Positions 50,501 to 57,189 are shown, counted from the first letter of the stretch. The stretch is 64,000 bases of DNA from Pseudoflavonifractor intestinihominis (GCF_040096055.1 NZ_JBBMFK010000018.1:1-64000); one strand, 5' to 3'. The notes: generated by a model from the letters alone, not told the origin. Program-made: numbers and translations.

Positions 50501-50880
50501 TTCTCCACCTCGATGACGATGTCGTTGGAGCCGGCCGCCGTGCTGTAGGAGGCGCTGCCGTCCTCCAGCTGGGTCAGGGCCGGCTCATAGGTGATGTAGG
50601 CCACGGCACGGCCCGCCGTGCCGCCCAGGCGGTAGACCTGGATGACGGCGGTGTCGCCGCCCTCCTCCGCCACCACCTGGAAGTCGGAAAAGGCAAAGGT
50701 GCCGTAGGGGAATGCGGTCTCCCAGTCCTCTGTCACGGACACCGTGTTGCCGTCCTTGTCCACAATGGACAGTTCCTCCGGCTTCGGGGCCAGATAGGCC
50801 ATGGCCTGGCCCGGCAGCAGGCTCAGCGTCAGCGCCAGCGTCAGCACAAGTGCTATGCTCCGTTGAAGCGTCTTTCTCAT
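38563..50880 (-). CDS. Giant SLH-anchored cell-surface protein (4105 residues)
   Basis: A 12.3-kb uninterrupted gene. Signal peptide 1-28 ends LLPGQAMA. A Calx-beta domain lies near 340-455 (DYATVDGTAVAGTDYAAASG). Long beta-rich Ig/adhesin-like regions follow, with an Ala/Lys/Tyr helical stretch near 1930-2000. CARDB-like domains lie near 2516-2695 (DVDFQVGNRGSATAEDVYVQ), further Ig-like repeats follow, and a coiled-coil-like Ala/Glu stretch lies near 3713-3773. Three SLH modules from about 3917 bind secondary cell-wall polymer. The start at 50880 is eight bases from AGGAGG; an ATG six bases earlier is too close. Adhesion or surface-layer function is likely; the ligand is unknown. Confidence 0.9.
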   Translation of the reverse strand: MRKTLQRSIALVLTLALTLSLLPGQAMAYLAPKPEELSIVDKDGNTVSVTEDWETAFPYGTFAFSDFQVVAEEGGDTAVIQVYRLGGTAGRAVAYITYEPALTQLEDGSASYSTAAGSNDIVIEVENPLPGAENQPIGRPEPPRQPEEPVAVTGTAAESDVVLSIGVEADSYQWYVLYAGDWEIVDGATAREFTVAQEDLEGYDFRCVYTVDGVAYCSDSYLGVAYTVEEDESAPAEDGELELLVDLNSEPTYTRITPEDAEDPYSGYLFDMTFAEGEWVKEIRITVPEDEDAEALKFGTFTIVDNDGASLYDTANTLTLRVEDNDQAEESTLGFAVTQVRADKAAGTAELTVVRTGGSQTMLTIDYATVDGTAVAGTDYAAASGTLVFYADRNEQVIEVPLIDDGVATDEERTFQVVLSNLKGDSQGLCTLEATEAVVSLYNSGEGAEEQNLATYLYQSDVTDLSGAVTEEEGALAPVGGGAVTGQQVENEGEVLTAQIGGEDGDVSTLSYNYPNKLTFSNGGWNLYEDIPSSGWEGGQSYDDGIWTYRSKGAGSATLTFDPRLYCGILANFNWTCSLASGWTLTLYGMEYTYPWAKLLTADGSQWARTDSRVKDNGSYFTPSISWTKSTGIYSSWSIADNVNRLQLGTSRHDAHDSENNAEANLKSGTLERRTFGGDFYLQIHTANDSGEGSGNTQTAPDGAASLTESSGVYDSMKPVITIQSGQGGVSNGKLFVGTTLQVTLQNTASYTPATADSSLSAAVYLTRNGQVVPANITSSGNTYYIELLWDGMTDDQVNSGDYTVNVVMTRKQDLVLDISPSVPRLTDDNGNTTANIDTSKIAGAVSDFWESTSGITYGYSDEKTSGGTIIYEQKTGTLTKDSGFTQSTAVLTKADMTNVQWINFNLPAEDKIVYNGRTYNGNEQIWLSVADLATSNMAFYYYDSEYLSAVSVMTAAISEVELFLDMSGNGMIDGYYNADTGYFILDEDSGDISLGFLDPGMSYNELYFQPVKLENGKYAQYFMKVYYNMNPRSLIPAEGTDTSTVAQVLPAFVSTVTEGNSYELLTEEQKAYRYLISGKTRIGEDGEAFRSSDNHVMYGAAATARSMVDVPLGGDISPAALNSDGTAYTWTPNYQGNLLYPFENPEPIIIDESLAGNNIPIAEIEGYENGQVVLEEGGADKLNGYLGSLTADNTVALAVQEQKATTEEIAAANGVTIGGGGVALLSEEQAADALAPESVTTSDSKVTPDARYLQEMGSGNEAATAGVDMNNMEGVNFDYPELNQDFALDLPSTEIGVTDFAGIVMDGDTVGFTIGIPMGGWNSNGDAGAGGAGGGGSNYGTNPGEAIKSSGETIANIFKWIRSPRAMAKEVDDSYKATKDKQNWYNQKMGQGEGVTAKEFKAEFSISAAFMFKYDPVTNHYEFSQFAAAVGVELAFTYKARFTSCPIIYLYITVHFDVEFSASVDVERETVETGDSLVKMPAQPGLDGDRKYLNLTKGTSTVLTETEYKALNLSFSGKVLLEAFTDAGCTAPLDGFQKGYLSSTGADDVLVVLKQTSSATLGQDIYLKLTALEDTKLYEAMAVETSQNKTSISGFEVAPELYVQVGAGVGIEILKAEIYFKISIGCAMAFANPTGNGTREDFRLKTFDFGAAIGINVQLLLFSYELELIGIYINYDYEGDPRWTYNWSALNGAYGGGGGLKTLSEDGDSTGVKISLPGSSAGTQTIYAPGTEGDLEPLAVDPNDKEVPFQLSGYGSSGDAFKLADGLASGYDYQVVTVGGENYLLYTVSRTGAAHPVDNSMLVLSRIKLTDSGGVDGYGLVNPVDEDDPTPYIVVDGDGTGDLEFNGWADGNTLRVAWVSYASETPAVPAAGQKPEGDAPGGMDQSNYQQVYDQFRATEPADPGAPGAEPTAPVQADYFVTQTEYNGLDAAAQANYTQDTTDTGYYYNSASYTSYADAKAAYDAAQSAYTTAKDEYDDKKAAYDKYLTDKAAYDVQHADYKKWYDYFKSVADENAANQAVAEGAAKNTVVKTASFNTAIPAAITDGATVNTAGSHVYLPGGSTDGSVTVYAQARHYDDTTDMEAAYEAYLAGLYPDSAGSGAQSIRAYRLAYQKGIWDAYGQSTELHAVVDGKEVTVVPATQPGEVLDNMEITEINGVCYVAYTTSQQSYVNASGNIIDDSAAAADMITTKRLYLQTLTVPADGGEPTWGEALLLRTLVDCDSDNSRDGVYQNSALSTASQDPYFANLQFLSGKLGGLTGAEEDFSTLADSTEAFLLFEMNGSTYVIPQASLESIAGEDHTGSIIPFFQPEKQTGADTDGDGQMDEVTADATGRAEVTIGADGAGNISAVYVSNVDGTTNNALYLAKWDPKSQTWGEGTMLAMNYMQVYEDAAVSDWSAEETEQAYLGKLSGYQGGGMDQFIFSDLQIALGQPETEGKDGTLLVLTRGVTTHLMEYTYQDDSGQHTVIIPEGDEAAQSKYEQGTYSKKPGTGIYAISYGVGRQEMGNASLTFAQYDFTAGSVLEVNGSFQNIGDVGLRGSEANPITVKLMLNTGSGDPVALATWEITENITAGQTVKLTGTCDALSTDLPKGSTFYFAVSEDKDYFADGAFSGDTNVVLTVADRPELGFESFRISSASVDAAGNTVLDVDFQVGNRGSATAEDVYVQFSYESGRDENNNPVYTPLDITNNTLTVSRQQDLVTLADDSADARSGILRLNNAEDGDDIGTNKGRTVSGTITVPPTVYQGAETGSLNIRVEIFAKSSAVLSRDASGLITADHGEYNGDNNSRLAAVEHKTYFDTADKVTLAMGNTMRLPVSVATSTGKAPAIQVTEVPDTQGGAKCLGVLYYQQTASAGTGNTEGVLVIAPSREGTGVLEIKDQATNTIHSIAYEVTAAGEGINVFRDNGLFTFYNADGSAYDESAAVGSQDWSFNGDIATWGTGESAVRPYLSNLSNGKVGASFTFDTVAESIDFNFNGKLRVSSTYPGFRAADITCGGGSEKANVYFGNLGQTHTVTVTVLASGDTDPTADIDVIVEHYVNGETPVPTSDATAPHLFWARSFPDTASLKAGGESVELTLYVLDDGSLATLTVNGETPDITRRADGFWSARVTVAENGRLNVEAMDTAGNRTTQSITVDWFNTTVTGGTVSTAPDVSAAFYKNGSASPMGDSEYVTDKDTVVVKGASATPDVTYSAQRITVRETAEGGSELALTSLQPNEGTTDSFDAKANGFYLVRAAAADGSWSQVVLEMSRVDTDLPVSSLSVMQNGTTLAWSITKSSPDLSPITEAAINGYSVFESEMIGRTAVGGTLDILYGGSYTLTGKDAAGHETAQTLTVPGLPIQTADEDFWTVTHSWNQARNNGAVTVDPAGFTGGVYDGTKSTPESNVYAGRYEALLTAEKDIFDAEAVRQELLDEYKKDYFEQNPDAQPDDPNAVMPEEELNAALAQREAQAMADWKNGAMAEANDAGWKELTGSTSFENLEPGGYVLLIRDANDRRNGDVTIQRAITVDDQAIVMTAESTPEYNVNWDGSITVNAAYGRLNFGTYQFLIRPVEAPTEGEEPQLLPVDELTAALDPEEYPAEAGWSTPAWQTSDLASGSLSTSVFTGLHTGWYQVAVRAMEGVTAAEMQALITLYQDFLAARARAETAEAGLTESGLSDAAAAKVRRINEALQAWQTAGTAQEQTGAWNQYMALINSDIQTLLTAWADTEYADGAEKDAYDAAVAEFARQQAETEAQAEKTAADAALTAAETAYTTRKAELEAKADGAYAADETLWDNAATMLVEVGVEHTYISSKIETSDLRYDRENGLVKVQFLPYRKELSDAAERQLLQDNGELDILAYSSEMEVLIPAGTLGEGDDIMEMLMPFPDLPQDGGYLVQYTGADGTAHPVAWSLVTPGKVYYVASAVGEYEIVKAAENFSDVPEGFWGLDAISFVSARDLFRGVGEGRFDPSGTMTRSMLVTVLGRLAGIDPADYSGESAFSDVDANSWYGPYVAWAAENGVVQGVGGGRFAPDDPITREQLCTMLARYLDSDGKELPQRENPAAFPDEDQVSDWARDAVERFRQLGIVEGSDTGAFLPKNNASRAEVAAVFQRLITAILTNI

Positions 50881-50929
50881 GGGCATTTCCTCCTCAATAC
50901 GATCTCTTCATCTCCAGATCTCGTCCCTC

Positions 50930-51175
50930 TCAGTCCATCTGCATGGAATCCAGCAGCTCATTGATCGAGGCCCGGATACAGTGGGTCCCGTTGTCCCAGA
51001 CCACCTCGCTGCCCTCCAGCTTTGCCGCCTGGAACAGTTCGGGTGAAGCCAGCCTTCCGAACCGTACGGCATGAAGCCTGTGCTTCATGTCCACGATCGC
51101 CTCGCTGCCGTTGCGGAAGCTGAGCTTTAGCTGATAACCGGGCAGTACATGCAGCACCACACCCATACCATCCAT
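50930..51175 (-). CDS. DUF2442-family small protein
   Basis: 81 residues. VLPGYQLKLSFRNGSEAIVD, then AVRFGRLASPELFQAAKLEG and VVWDNGTHCIRASINELLD, match the DUF2442 pattern of a small beta-rich protein with a conserved W-x-x-G. The family often pairs with toxin-like or regulatory genes; its function is unsettled. Start at 51175 with AAAGGTGG about eight bases upstream. It lies between the LuxR regulator and the giant surface-protein gene, all on one strand. Confidence 0.75.
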   Translation of the reverse strand: MDGMGVVLHVLPGYQLKLSFRNGSEAIVDMKHRLHAVRFGRLASPELFQAAKLEGSEVVWDNGTHCIRASINELLDSMQMD

Positions 51176-51202
51176 GGTATTTCCCACCTTTCATATAAAA
51201 AT

Positions 51203-51251
51203 AGCAGCATAGAATTCCCGTATTTTTATCATACAGGAATCCTATGCTGCT
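51203..51251 (-). terminator. Terminator of the LuxR-type regulator gene
   Basis: AGCAGCATAGaATTCC pairs with GGAATcCTATGCTGCT, and on the minus strand it is followed by ATTTTTATA. It separates the regulator from the DUF2442 gene. Confidence 0.8.
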
Positions 51252-51255
51252 CCAC

Positions 51256-51273
51256 ATCCCCCAAAGGGGGGAT
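51256..51273. repeat. ATCCCCC/GGGGGGAT hairpin at the regulator 3' end
   Basis: ATCCCCC-AAA-GGGGGGAT, eight bases after the regulator stop. The same ATCCCCC/GGGGGAT word pair recurs around its promoter at 53785-53818. Confidence 0.5.
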
Positions 51274-51281
51274 TTTCCTGG

Positions 51282-53738
51282 TCATTTCAAAAGTTCCACC
51301 AGTCGGCTGCGCCGGTCAATATTGGTTTTGTTGAAAATACTGCGGATGTGGCTCTTCACGGTCTCCTCGGAGATAAAGAGCTTTTCGGCAATCTCCCTGT
51401 TGCGCAGTCCGGACGCCGCCAGCTGGGCCACCTCCCGTTCCCGCTCGGTCAGCTCGCTCATCTGCTCCGGATACTTCTCCAGCATGTAGAAAATCCGGCT
51501 CTCCTCCGCCTTGGTATAGTGGATCTCCAGGGCCTTGATCTCCTGGATGGCCTTGCCGTGCTTTTTCTTCATGGAGGGAAGGAGGAACAAAATGGACAGA
51601 TACTTTCGGAAACAGGCCAGGAAGGTATAGTTTTTGTCCTGTTCGGCCAGGGTCAGGGACTGATCCAGCCACTCTGCCGCCCGGTTGGGCAGTCCGACGG
51701 CCAGATAGCACAGCGCCAGCCCCACGCACATGAAATTGCGGGTGGACAGGGAGATGAGGCGGCTGTCCAGAGACAGGGACGCCTCCACGCTGGCGATGGC
51801 CCGCTTGTACTCCTTGCGCAGGATCAGGTCGGTGATGCGGTTGGTCTTGGCCATAAAGTTGGTGAAGGTCAGGTCGTTGAGCATATCCGCCGGACCCCGG
51901 GCCCACACCGCGGACCGGTCGGGCTCCATCATCAGGCCCAGGAGATAGCCGCGCACGGTCTCGGCCATCTGGGTGTTGATGGCCGTGTGCCGGAGGAAGG
52001 GATAGGCCAGGGCCTTGTTCTCCAGGTATTCAATGGCCTTCTGGAGGGAGATCATGTCCGACTGATAGATGGCGTTGATACCCAGCAGCAGCGCCGCGCC
52101 GTAGGTCACGCTGGCGTTCTGCCAGCGCTCCGAGAGCATCGCCGCCTTGTGGGCGTAGATATCCGACTCGTCGAACCGGCCCTGTACGCTGAGCGCCTCC
52201 CCCAGATACATCTCATAGGCCCCTGCGCCGTGGTGGTTCGTCAGGCGGTTGTAGACCTCCAGCATGTCCCGCAGCTCCTCGGCCGTCTCCATCATCCGCC
52301 CCGGCGTCCGGTAGAACAGATACCACATGGAGGGCGTGCCGAACATATAGGGCTCCCTGGGCGTGAAGATCCGGGAGGGCTCTGTCATCAAGCCGTCCGC
52401 CGCCAGGTAATGCGCTTTCATCCCGGCGATATCGGGGAACGCCCGGAAGGCGGCCACAATATGCCACTCGCCCATCAGCTGGGGGCTTCCATCTTTCTCT
52501 ATAATAGTTCGGCACCGCTCCAGCGCCGCAGAAAAGCCGTCAAAATCAGTGCCCGCGAACAGGGCCACACACAGCCGCAGCATGGACAGCGGATAGGCCG
52601 CCAGCAGTTGGTCGGAGCAGCGCGCCAGCACCGTCTGGGCAAGGGCTATATAGCTGGTGTTGCCGAACTTCTCATTGAGCAGCCCGGTCAGCTCGCAGGA
52701 GAAGAGCTTTTCGTCATTTCCAGCCTGGAAAAAGCACTCCACCGCCTTTTTATTGCTGCCCGCTCTGTGGTAGATCTCGCCCGCAGCCTCGTAGACCTGG
52801 CTGCGGAGCTCAGCAGGCGCGGTGTTGAGCATTCTCATCAGCAGGAAATGGCGCAGCAGCTCATGGGGATAGCTGGTCCGCTCCCGCTGGTCATGGTGCA
52901 TCAGCGGGATGCGCACAAGAAGGCCGCTCAGGGCCTCCTCCTGGCCGGGTGCGATCTCCGGCAGCTGCTCCTCCCGAATGTAATCAAACACCGCCACCCG
53001 CAGAAGCATCTTTTGCTCCTCACTGGAGAGTTTTCCCCAGAAAAACTCATGCAGCAGCGCATCCATGTCCTGAAATTCCGGCAGGCCTCCGCCGTCCTGG
53101 CACAGGTGCTCAAAATACAGCGACACAGCGGCAGCCCAGCCCTCTGTGTTCCGGTAAATGGTCTCTGTCTGCTGCTTTGTCAGGCTCAGGCCCAGCTGCT
53201 GGCCGTATTCCGCAATGTTTTTCCGGTTGAGCAGCAGATCCCGCGACGAAAAACGGCACACATTGGTGGTATTCTCAAAAACCGCGCGGAGCTTTCCGAA
53301 GTTCTGGGAGATGAGGATCACATGCAGCTCGTCTCGCCTGCGGTCCGCCATGGCCTGCAGGAGAGGCAGAGGCCAGTTGTCCCCTATCAGCTGAAAATTG
53401 TCCAGAATCAGGTAGCAGGGCTCAGAGACATGGAGATTGGCCAGGATATCCGCCGCAATGCTGACATTGCTCCGGTTCAGAAAGCCCAGCTGCCGCAGGG
53501 CGGCGCCTGTGCCCGGGTCCAGCTGTCCAATCTGCCGGATGAACCAGTCCAGGCTTGTGTCCTGAAGACAGCTCACCGCCGTAAACCAATGGATCTGCTC
53601 CGAAGGCACTTCGCGCATCGCCCAACGGACGGCCGTGGTCTTGCCATATCCCGCGGGCGCCTCTACCATTACAAGGCCCCGGCAATAAATTTTCGACAGT
53701 TTTTGAGATATTTCCTTCGAAAAGTAGAGCTTCTCCAC
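51282..53738 (-). CDS. MalT-type LuxR-family ATP-dependent transcriptional regulator
   Basis: 818 residues. An N-terminal STAND ATPase has Walker A EAPAGYGKTTAVRW near 30-45. It is followed by a long helical TPR-like sensor domain. The C-terminal LuxR DNA-binding domain is ELTEREREVAQLAASGLRNR, then IAEKLFISEETVKSHIRSIF. The GTG at 53738 has an AGGGAG site eight bases upstream and fits better than an upstream ATG. Large LAL/MalT-like regulators bind an inducer and ATP, then activate operons. The downstream surface genes are candidates for control. Confidence 0.9.
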   Translation of the reverse strand: MEKLYFSKEISQKLSKIYCRGLVMVEAPAGYGKTTAVRWAMREVPSEQIHWFTAVSCLQDTSLDWFIRQIGQLDPGTGAALRQLGFLNRSNVSIAADILANLHVSEPCYLILDNFQLIGDNWPLPLLQAMADRRRDELHVILISQNFGKLRAVFENTTNVCRFSSRDLLLNRKNIAEYGQQLGLSLTKQQTETIYRNTEGWAAAVSLYFEHLCQDGGGLPEFQDMDALLHEFFWGKLSSEEQKMLLRVAVFDYIREEQLPEIAPGQEEALSGLLVRIPLMHHDQRERTSYPHELLRHFLLMRMLNTAPAELRSQVYEAAGEIYHRAGSNKKAVECFFQAGNDEKLFSCELTGLLNEKFGNTSYIALAQTVLARCSDQLLAAYPLSMLRLCVALFAGTDFDGFSAALERCRTIIEKDGSPQLMGEWHIVAAFRAFPDIAGMKAHYLAADGLMTEPSRIFTPREPYMFGTPSMWYLFYRTPGRMMETAEELRDMLEVYNRLTNHHGAGAYEMYLGEALSVQGRFDESDIYAHKAAMLSERWQNASVTYGAALLLGINAIYQSDMISLQKAIEYLENKALAYPFLRHTAINTQMAETVRGYLLGLMMEPDRSAVWARGPADMLNDLTFTNFMAKTNRITDLILRKEYKRAIASVEASLSLDSRLISLSTRNFMCVGLALCYLAVGLPNRAAEWLDQSLTLAEQDKNYTFLACFRKYLSILFLLPSMKKKHGKAIQEIKALEIHYTKAEESRIFYMLEKYPEQMSELTEREREVAQLAASGLRNREIAEKLFISEETVKSHIRSIFNKTNIDRRSRLVELLK

Positions 53739-53772
53739 TGTCTCACTCCCTTTCCGCTTTCCTTGACACATT

Positions 53773-53801
53773 ATTATAGCTGAAATCCCCCTCCCTGTCA
53801 C
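53773..53801 (-). promoter_or_regulatory. Promoter of the MalT-type regulator, inside an ATCCCCC repeat
   Basis: On the minus strand GTGACA (53801-53796), 17 bases, TATAAT (53778-53773). The flanking ATCCCCC (53785-53791) and GGGGGAT (53812-53818) form an inverted repeat that straddles the -35 box. Confidence 0.7.
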
Positions 53802-53821
53802 TCCCGCAAATGGGGGATTTT

Positions 53822-54763
53822 TCATCTCTCCTCCCTGTGCCCCGCCGCCTGCGGGGAACCGTCTGCCCCCCTGCTGTTCCCCGCGCCGTCCTGAAGGCTC
53901 CGGGACAGCAGGTCCAGGAAGTGCCCCAGGGCAGGGTTCCCTTTGCCGGGCAGACAGGCGGCGCCAAAGGACAGGGGTTTTGCATCCGCCAGCGGGATGT
54001 ATCGCAGCTGGGGCAGCCTGACCTTGGGAAAGTCGGGGACCAGGGCAATGGCATAGCCCGCCTCCACCAGGGGATAGATGGCCTCCTGGGTGTCACAGAA
54101 GAGGATCTGGGTGGTGTTCCGGCTGCCTATGGCCCTGCCCTGGATCTCAAAGAGCCCTCTGGGGCAGGCGGGCGGACGGCAGGCCGCCATGCGCCCCGCC
54201 TCCTGGAGCTGGCGGATGGTGACCGTCTGTTCCTCCGCCAGCGGGTGGTCCGGCGCGCAGATGCACATCACCGGGCAGCGCGCCAGCTCCAGATAGCGGG
54301 CCTTCTGGGGCGCCGACTCCCGGAAGGTGAACATGAGGTGGATGCTCTCCTCCTCCAGCAGATTCTCCAGGGCGTCAAAGGGCACCAGCCGCAGAATGGG
54401 CAGCACCTCCGGCCTGCTCCGCCGGAGCTGGGCCAGGGCCGGCCGAAGCAGCCACATCTCCATGGTGTTCCGGCAGCCGATGACCAGGCGCATGGGCGCC
54501 TCCTGCCGGCACTCCTTCACTCTGGCCTTGGACAGGGCGGAGATCTTCAGCAGCTCCCCGGCGTACTGGGTGAAGAGAAATCCCTCCTGGGTCAGGCGAA
54601 CGCTCTTGCTGGTGCGGTGGAACAGCTTCACCCCCAGCTCGTTCTCCAGGGTGTTGATCTGGTGGCTCACCGCCGGCTGGGTGATGCACAGGTGCTCCGC
54701 CGCCCGGGAGAAGTTCAGGCAGTTGGCCACCTCCATAAAGCACTCCAGCTGTGTGGTGTTCAT
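53822..54763 (-). CDS. LysR-family transcriptional regulator
   Basis: 313 residues. The HTH is MNTTQLECFMEVANCLNFSR then AAEHLCITQPAVSHQINTLE, followed by the usual NELGVKLFHRTSKSVRLTQEG. The C-terminal effector-binding domain is of LysR_substrate type and ends with a Gly/Arg/Ala-rich tail that may be disordered. GGGGGAG precedes the ATG. It is divergent from the MarR/ABC operon; a link is possible but not shown. Confidence 0.92.
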   Translation of the reverse strand: MNTTQLECFMEVANCLNFSRAAEHLCITQPAVSHQINTLENELGVKLFHRTSKSVRLTQEGFLFTQYAGELLKISALSKARVKECRQEAPMRLVIGCRNTMEMWLLRPALAQLRRSRPEVLPILRLVPFDALENLLEEESIHLMFTFRESAPQKARYLELARCPVMCICAPDHPLAEEQTVTIRQLQEAGRMAACRPPACPRGLFEIQGRAIGSRNTTQILFCDTQEAIYPLVEAGYAIALVPDFPKVRLPQLRYIPLADAKPLSFGAACLPGKGNPALGHFLDLLSRSLQDGAGNSRGADGSPQAAGHREER

Positions 54764-54883
54764 GTGACTCCCCCTTTCCGGCCCGGTGCGCGTTTTTCAC
54801 AGAGACTTCGCCTTCCCGCTCGGGCCCTTTGTTCAATTCAAAGAATCAATAAAATTTTTTTATAGAATATAGCACATTTGAAT

Positions 54884-54912
54884 TTCACATGCAAGAATGG
54901 CTGTGGTATAAA
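54884..54912 (+). promoter_or_regulatory. Promoter of the MarR-ABC operon
   Basis: TTCACA (54884-54889), 17 bases, TATAAA (54907-54912), about 50 bp before the MarR start. The AT-rich sequence on its left probably holds the divergent LysR promoter. Two ACAAATAG direct repeats follow, at about 54922-54929 and 54939-54946. Confidence 0.65.
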
Positions 54913-54964
54913 CATTGAGGGACAAATAGTTCCGATCCAAACAAATAGAAAGGCGGGCGGGCAT

Positions 54965-55436
54965 ATGACACAGGTGGATCAGGAGCGGCTGCTCCAGGAC
55001 GGCAGATGGCTGTACATTCAGCTGGAACAGTGCGTCAGCCGCCGTCTGGCCCCCCAGGGGCATCACAGCCGTTCAGTCCCACATCCTTCTCTTCCTGCTG
55101 TGCCGCCAGGAACAGGGCACCCTGCTGACCGACATCCACCGGGCCTTCGGGTACTCCATGGCCACCCTTTCGGGCATGGTCAAGCGGCTGCGGGAAAAGG
55201 GGTACATTCGGGTGGAGCGCTGCGAGGAGGACGACCGGCGCCGCCTGCTCTTCGCCACGGAGAAAGCCCGGCAGCTGTGGCCCGATCTGGAGGAGACCAT
55301 CCAGGGGGTCCACAGCCGGCTGTACGACGGCTTCTCCCAGGAGGAGCTGAGCGCCCTGGACCATTTACAGGGAAAGCTGCTGCAAAACCTGTCCGCACTG
55401 ACAGCGCAATCTCAGAAGGAGGAATCAAAATCGTGA
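54965..55436 (+). pseudogene. MarR-family regulator with a frameshift in a C/G run
   Basis: The ATG at 54965 gives MTQVDQERLLQDGRWLYIQL then EQCVSRRLAPQ. The MarR sequence then continues in the +1 frame: GITAVQSHILLFLLCRQEQG, TLLTDIHRAFGYSMATLSGM, VKRLREKGYIRVERCEEDDR. The switch falls at CCCCCC-A-GGGG near 55050-55060, so one base is extra. The complete MarR fold is recovered by removing one base. The stop overlaps the ABC start (GTGA). Either this is a real inactivating mutation or a homopolymer sequencing error. Confidence 0.8.
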
Positions 55437-57172
55437 AAACCGTACTGCGTCAGCTGGGCCGCTTCAAGCGGGACACCCTCCTGTGCATCGCGATGGCCGC
55501 CCTTGAGGTGGTCATGGAGATCCTGCTGCCCTTTATCACCGCCATCATCATCGACCAGGGGCTGGAGAAGGCCGATCTGCCCACTGTGTACCGCTACGGC
55601 ATCGTCATGGTGGTGCTGGCCGCCATGAGCCTGCTGTTCGGCGCCCTGGCGGGAAAATTCGCCGCCAGCGCCTCCTCCGGCCTGGCCGCCAACCTGCGTG
55701 AGGCCGTCTACAACAACATCCAGACCTTCTCCTTTTCCAACATCGACAAATTCAGCGTGCCCGGCCTGGTCACCCGGATGACCACTGATATCACCAACGT
55801 GCAGAACGCCTTTATGATGGTCATCCGCATCGCCGTCCGCGCCCCCCTCACCCTGGTGTTCAGCTATATCATGTGCCTCATCATCAGCCCCAAGCTGAGC
55901 CTGACCTTCCTCATCGCGGTGGTCTTCCTCATCGTGGTGCTGGGCGCCATCATGACGGTCACCATCAAGATCTTCAACCAGGTGTTCCGCAAGTACGACG
56001 ACCTGAACGCCAGCGTCCAGGAGAACGTGTCCGCCATCCGGGTGGTGAAGGCCTTTGTGCGGGAGGATTTTGAGGACGACAAGTTCTCCAAGGCCTCCCA
56101 CAACCTCTACCGACTGTTCGTCAAGGCCGAGGGCCTGCTGGCCTTCAACAGCCCCGCCATGATGGTGGCCATGTACTTCTGCATCATCATGGTGTCCTGG
56201 CTGGGCGCCCAGTTCATCGTGGGCGGCAGCATGTCCACCGGCGACCTCACCAGCCTGTTCAGCTACGTCATGTCCCTGCTCATGAGCCTGATGATGCTGT
56301 CCATGGTGGTGGTCATGATCAGCATGTCCCTGGCCAGCATCAACCGGATCAGCGAGGTGCTCCGGGAGACCCCCGACCTGAAGGAGCCGGAGCAGCCCGT
56401 CTTCCAGGTGGCCGACGGCAGCATCGACTTCGACCACGTCAGCTTCTCCTACAAGCACGGCAGCGGCAAGAACGCCCTGACCGACATCGACCTGCACATC
56501 AAGTCCGGCGAGACCATCGGCGTCATCGGCGGCACCGGCGCGGGCAAGAGTAGCCTGGTGAACCTGATCTGCCGGCTCTACGACGTGGACCAGGGCCAGG
56601 TCCGGGTGGGCGGCCTGGACGTGCGGCAGTACGACATGGAGTCCCTGCGCAACCAGGTGTCCGTGGTGCTGCAGAAGAACACCCTGTTCTCCGGCACCAT
56701 TCTGGAAAACCTCCGCTGGGGCAACCCGGACGCCACAGAGGCCGAGTGCGTGGAGGCCTGCCGGGCGGCCTGCGCCGACGAGTTCATCGACCGCTTCCCC
56801 GACGGCTACAACACCCGCATTGAGCGGGGCGGCGCCAACGTGTCCGGCGGCCAGAAGCAGCGGCTGTGCATCGCCCGGGCCCTGCTGAAGCGCCCCAAGG
56901 TGCTGATCCTGGACGACTCCACCTCCGCTGTGGACACCGCCACCGACGCCAAGATCCGCCGGGCCTTTGCCCAGCGCATCCCCGGCACCACCAAGATCAT
57001 CATCGCCCAGCGGGTCTCCAGCGTCCAGGACGCCGACCGCATCCTGGTGCTGGACAACGGCCGCATCGACGGCTTTGACACCCACGAAAATCTCCTGAAG
57101 ACCAACGCCATCTACCAGGAGATCTATGAGTCCCAGGTCAAGGGCGGCGGCGACTTCGACCAGCCCGCCTGA
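55433..57172 (+). CDS. ABC exporter subunit with degenerate ATPase site
   Basis: 579 residues, GTG start at 55433 with AAGGAGG about ten bases upstream. A six-helix exporter domain is followed by the ATPase domain: Walker A GGTGAGKSS, signature VSGGQKQ, Walker B VLILDDSTSAVD. The catalytic Glu after Walker B is Asp here, as in the degenerate-site partner of heterodimeric exporters (BmrC-like). The open frame extends upstream through the frameshifted MarR gene, but those residues are not part of this protein. It works with the next gene. Confidence 0.9.
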   Translation: MKTVLRQLGRFKRDTLLCIAMAALEVVMEILLPFITAIIIDQGLEKADLPTVYRYGIVMVVLAAMSLLFGALAGKFAASASSGLAANLREAVYNNIQTFSFSNIDKFSVPGLVTRMTTDITNVQNAFMMVIRIAVRAPLTLVFSYIMCLIISPKLSLTFLIAVVFLIVVLGAIMTVTIKIFNQVFRKYDDLNASVQENVSAIRVVKAFVREDFEDDKFSKASHNLYRLFVKAEGLLAFNSPAMMVAMYFCIIMVSWLGAQFIVGGSMSTGDLTSLFSYVMSLLMSLMMLSMVVVMISMSLASINRISEVLRETPDLKEPEQPVFQVADGSIDFDHVSFSYKHGSGKNALTDIDLHIKSGETIGVIGGTGAGKSSLVNLICRLYDVDQGQVRVGGLDVRQYDMESLRNQVSVVLQKNTLFSGTILENLRWGNPDATEAECVEACRAACADEFIDRFPDGYNTRIERGGANVSGGQKQRLCIARALLKRPKVLILDDSTSAVDTATDAKIRRAFAQRIPGTTKIIIAQRVSSVQDADRILVLDNGRIDGFDTHENLLKTNAIYQEIYESQVKGGGDFDQPA

Positions 57173-57189
57173 AAGGAGGAATCCCCTGT

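Noticed and set aside
54878..57172. A single 764-residue protein joining a MarR-like start to an ABC exporter
   Set aside because: The first part leaves the MarR frame after 31 residues and then reads out-of-frame. The ABC gene has its own ribosome site and GTG start. It is a product of the frameshift, not a real fusion.
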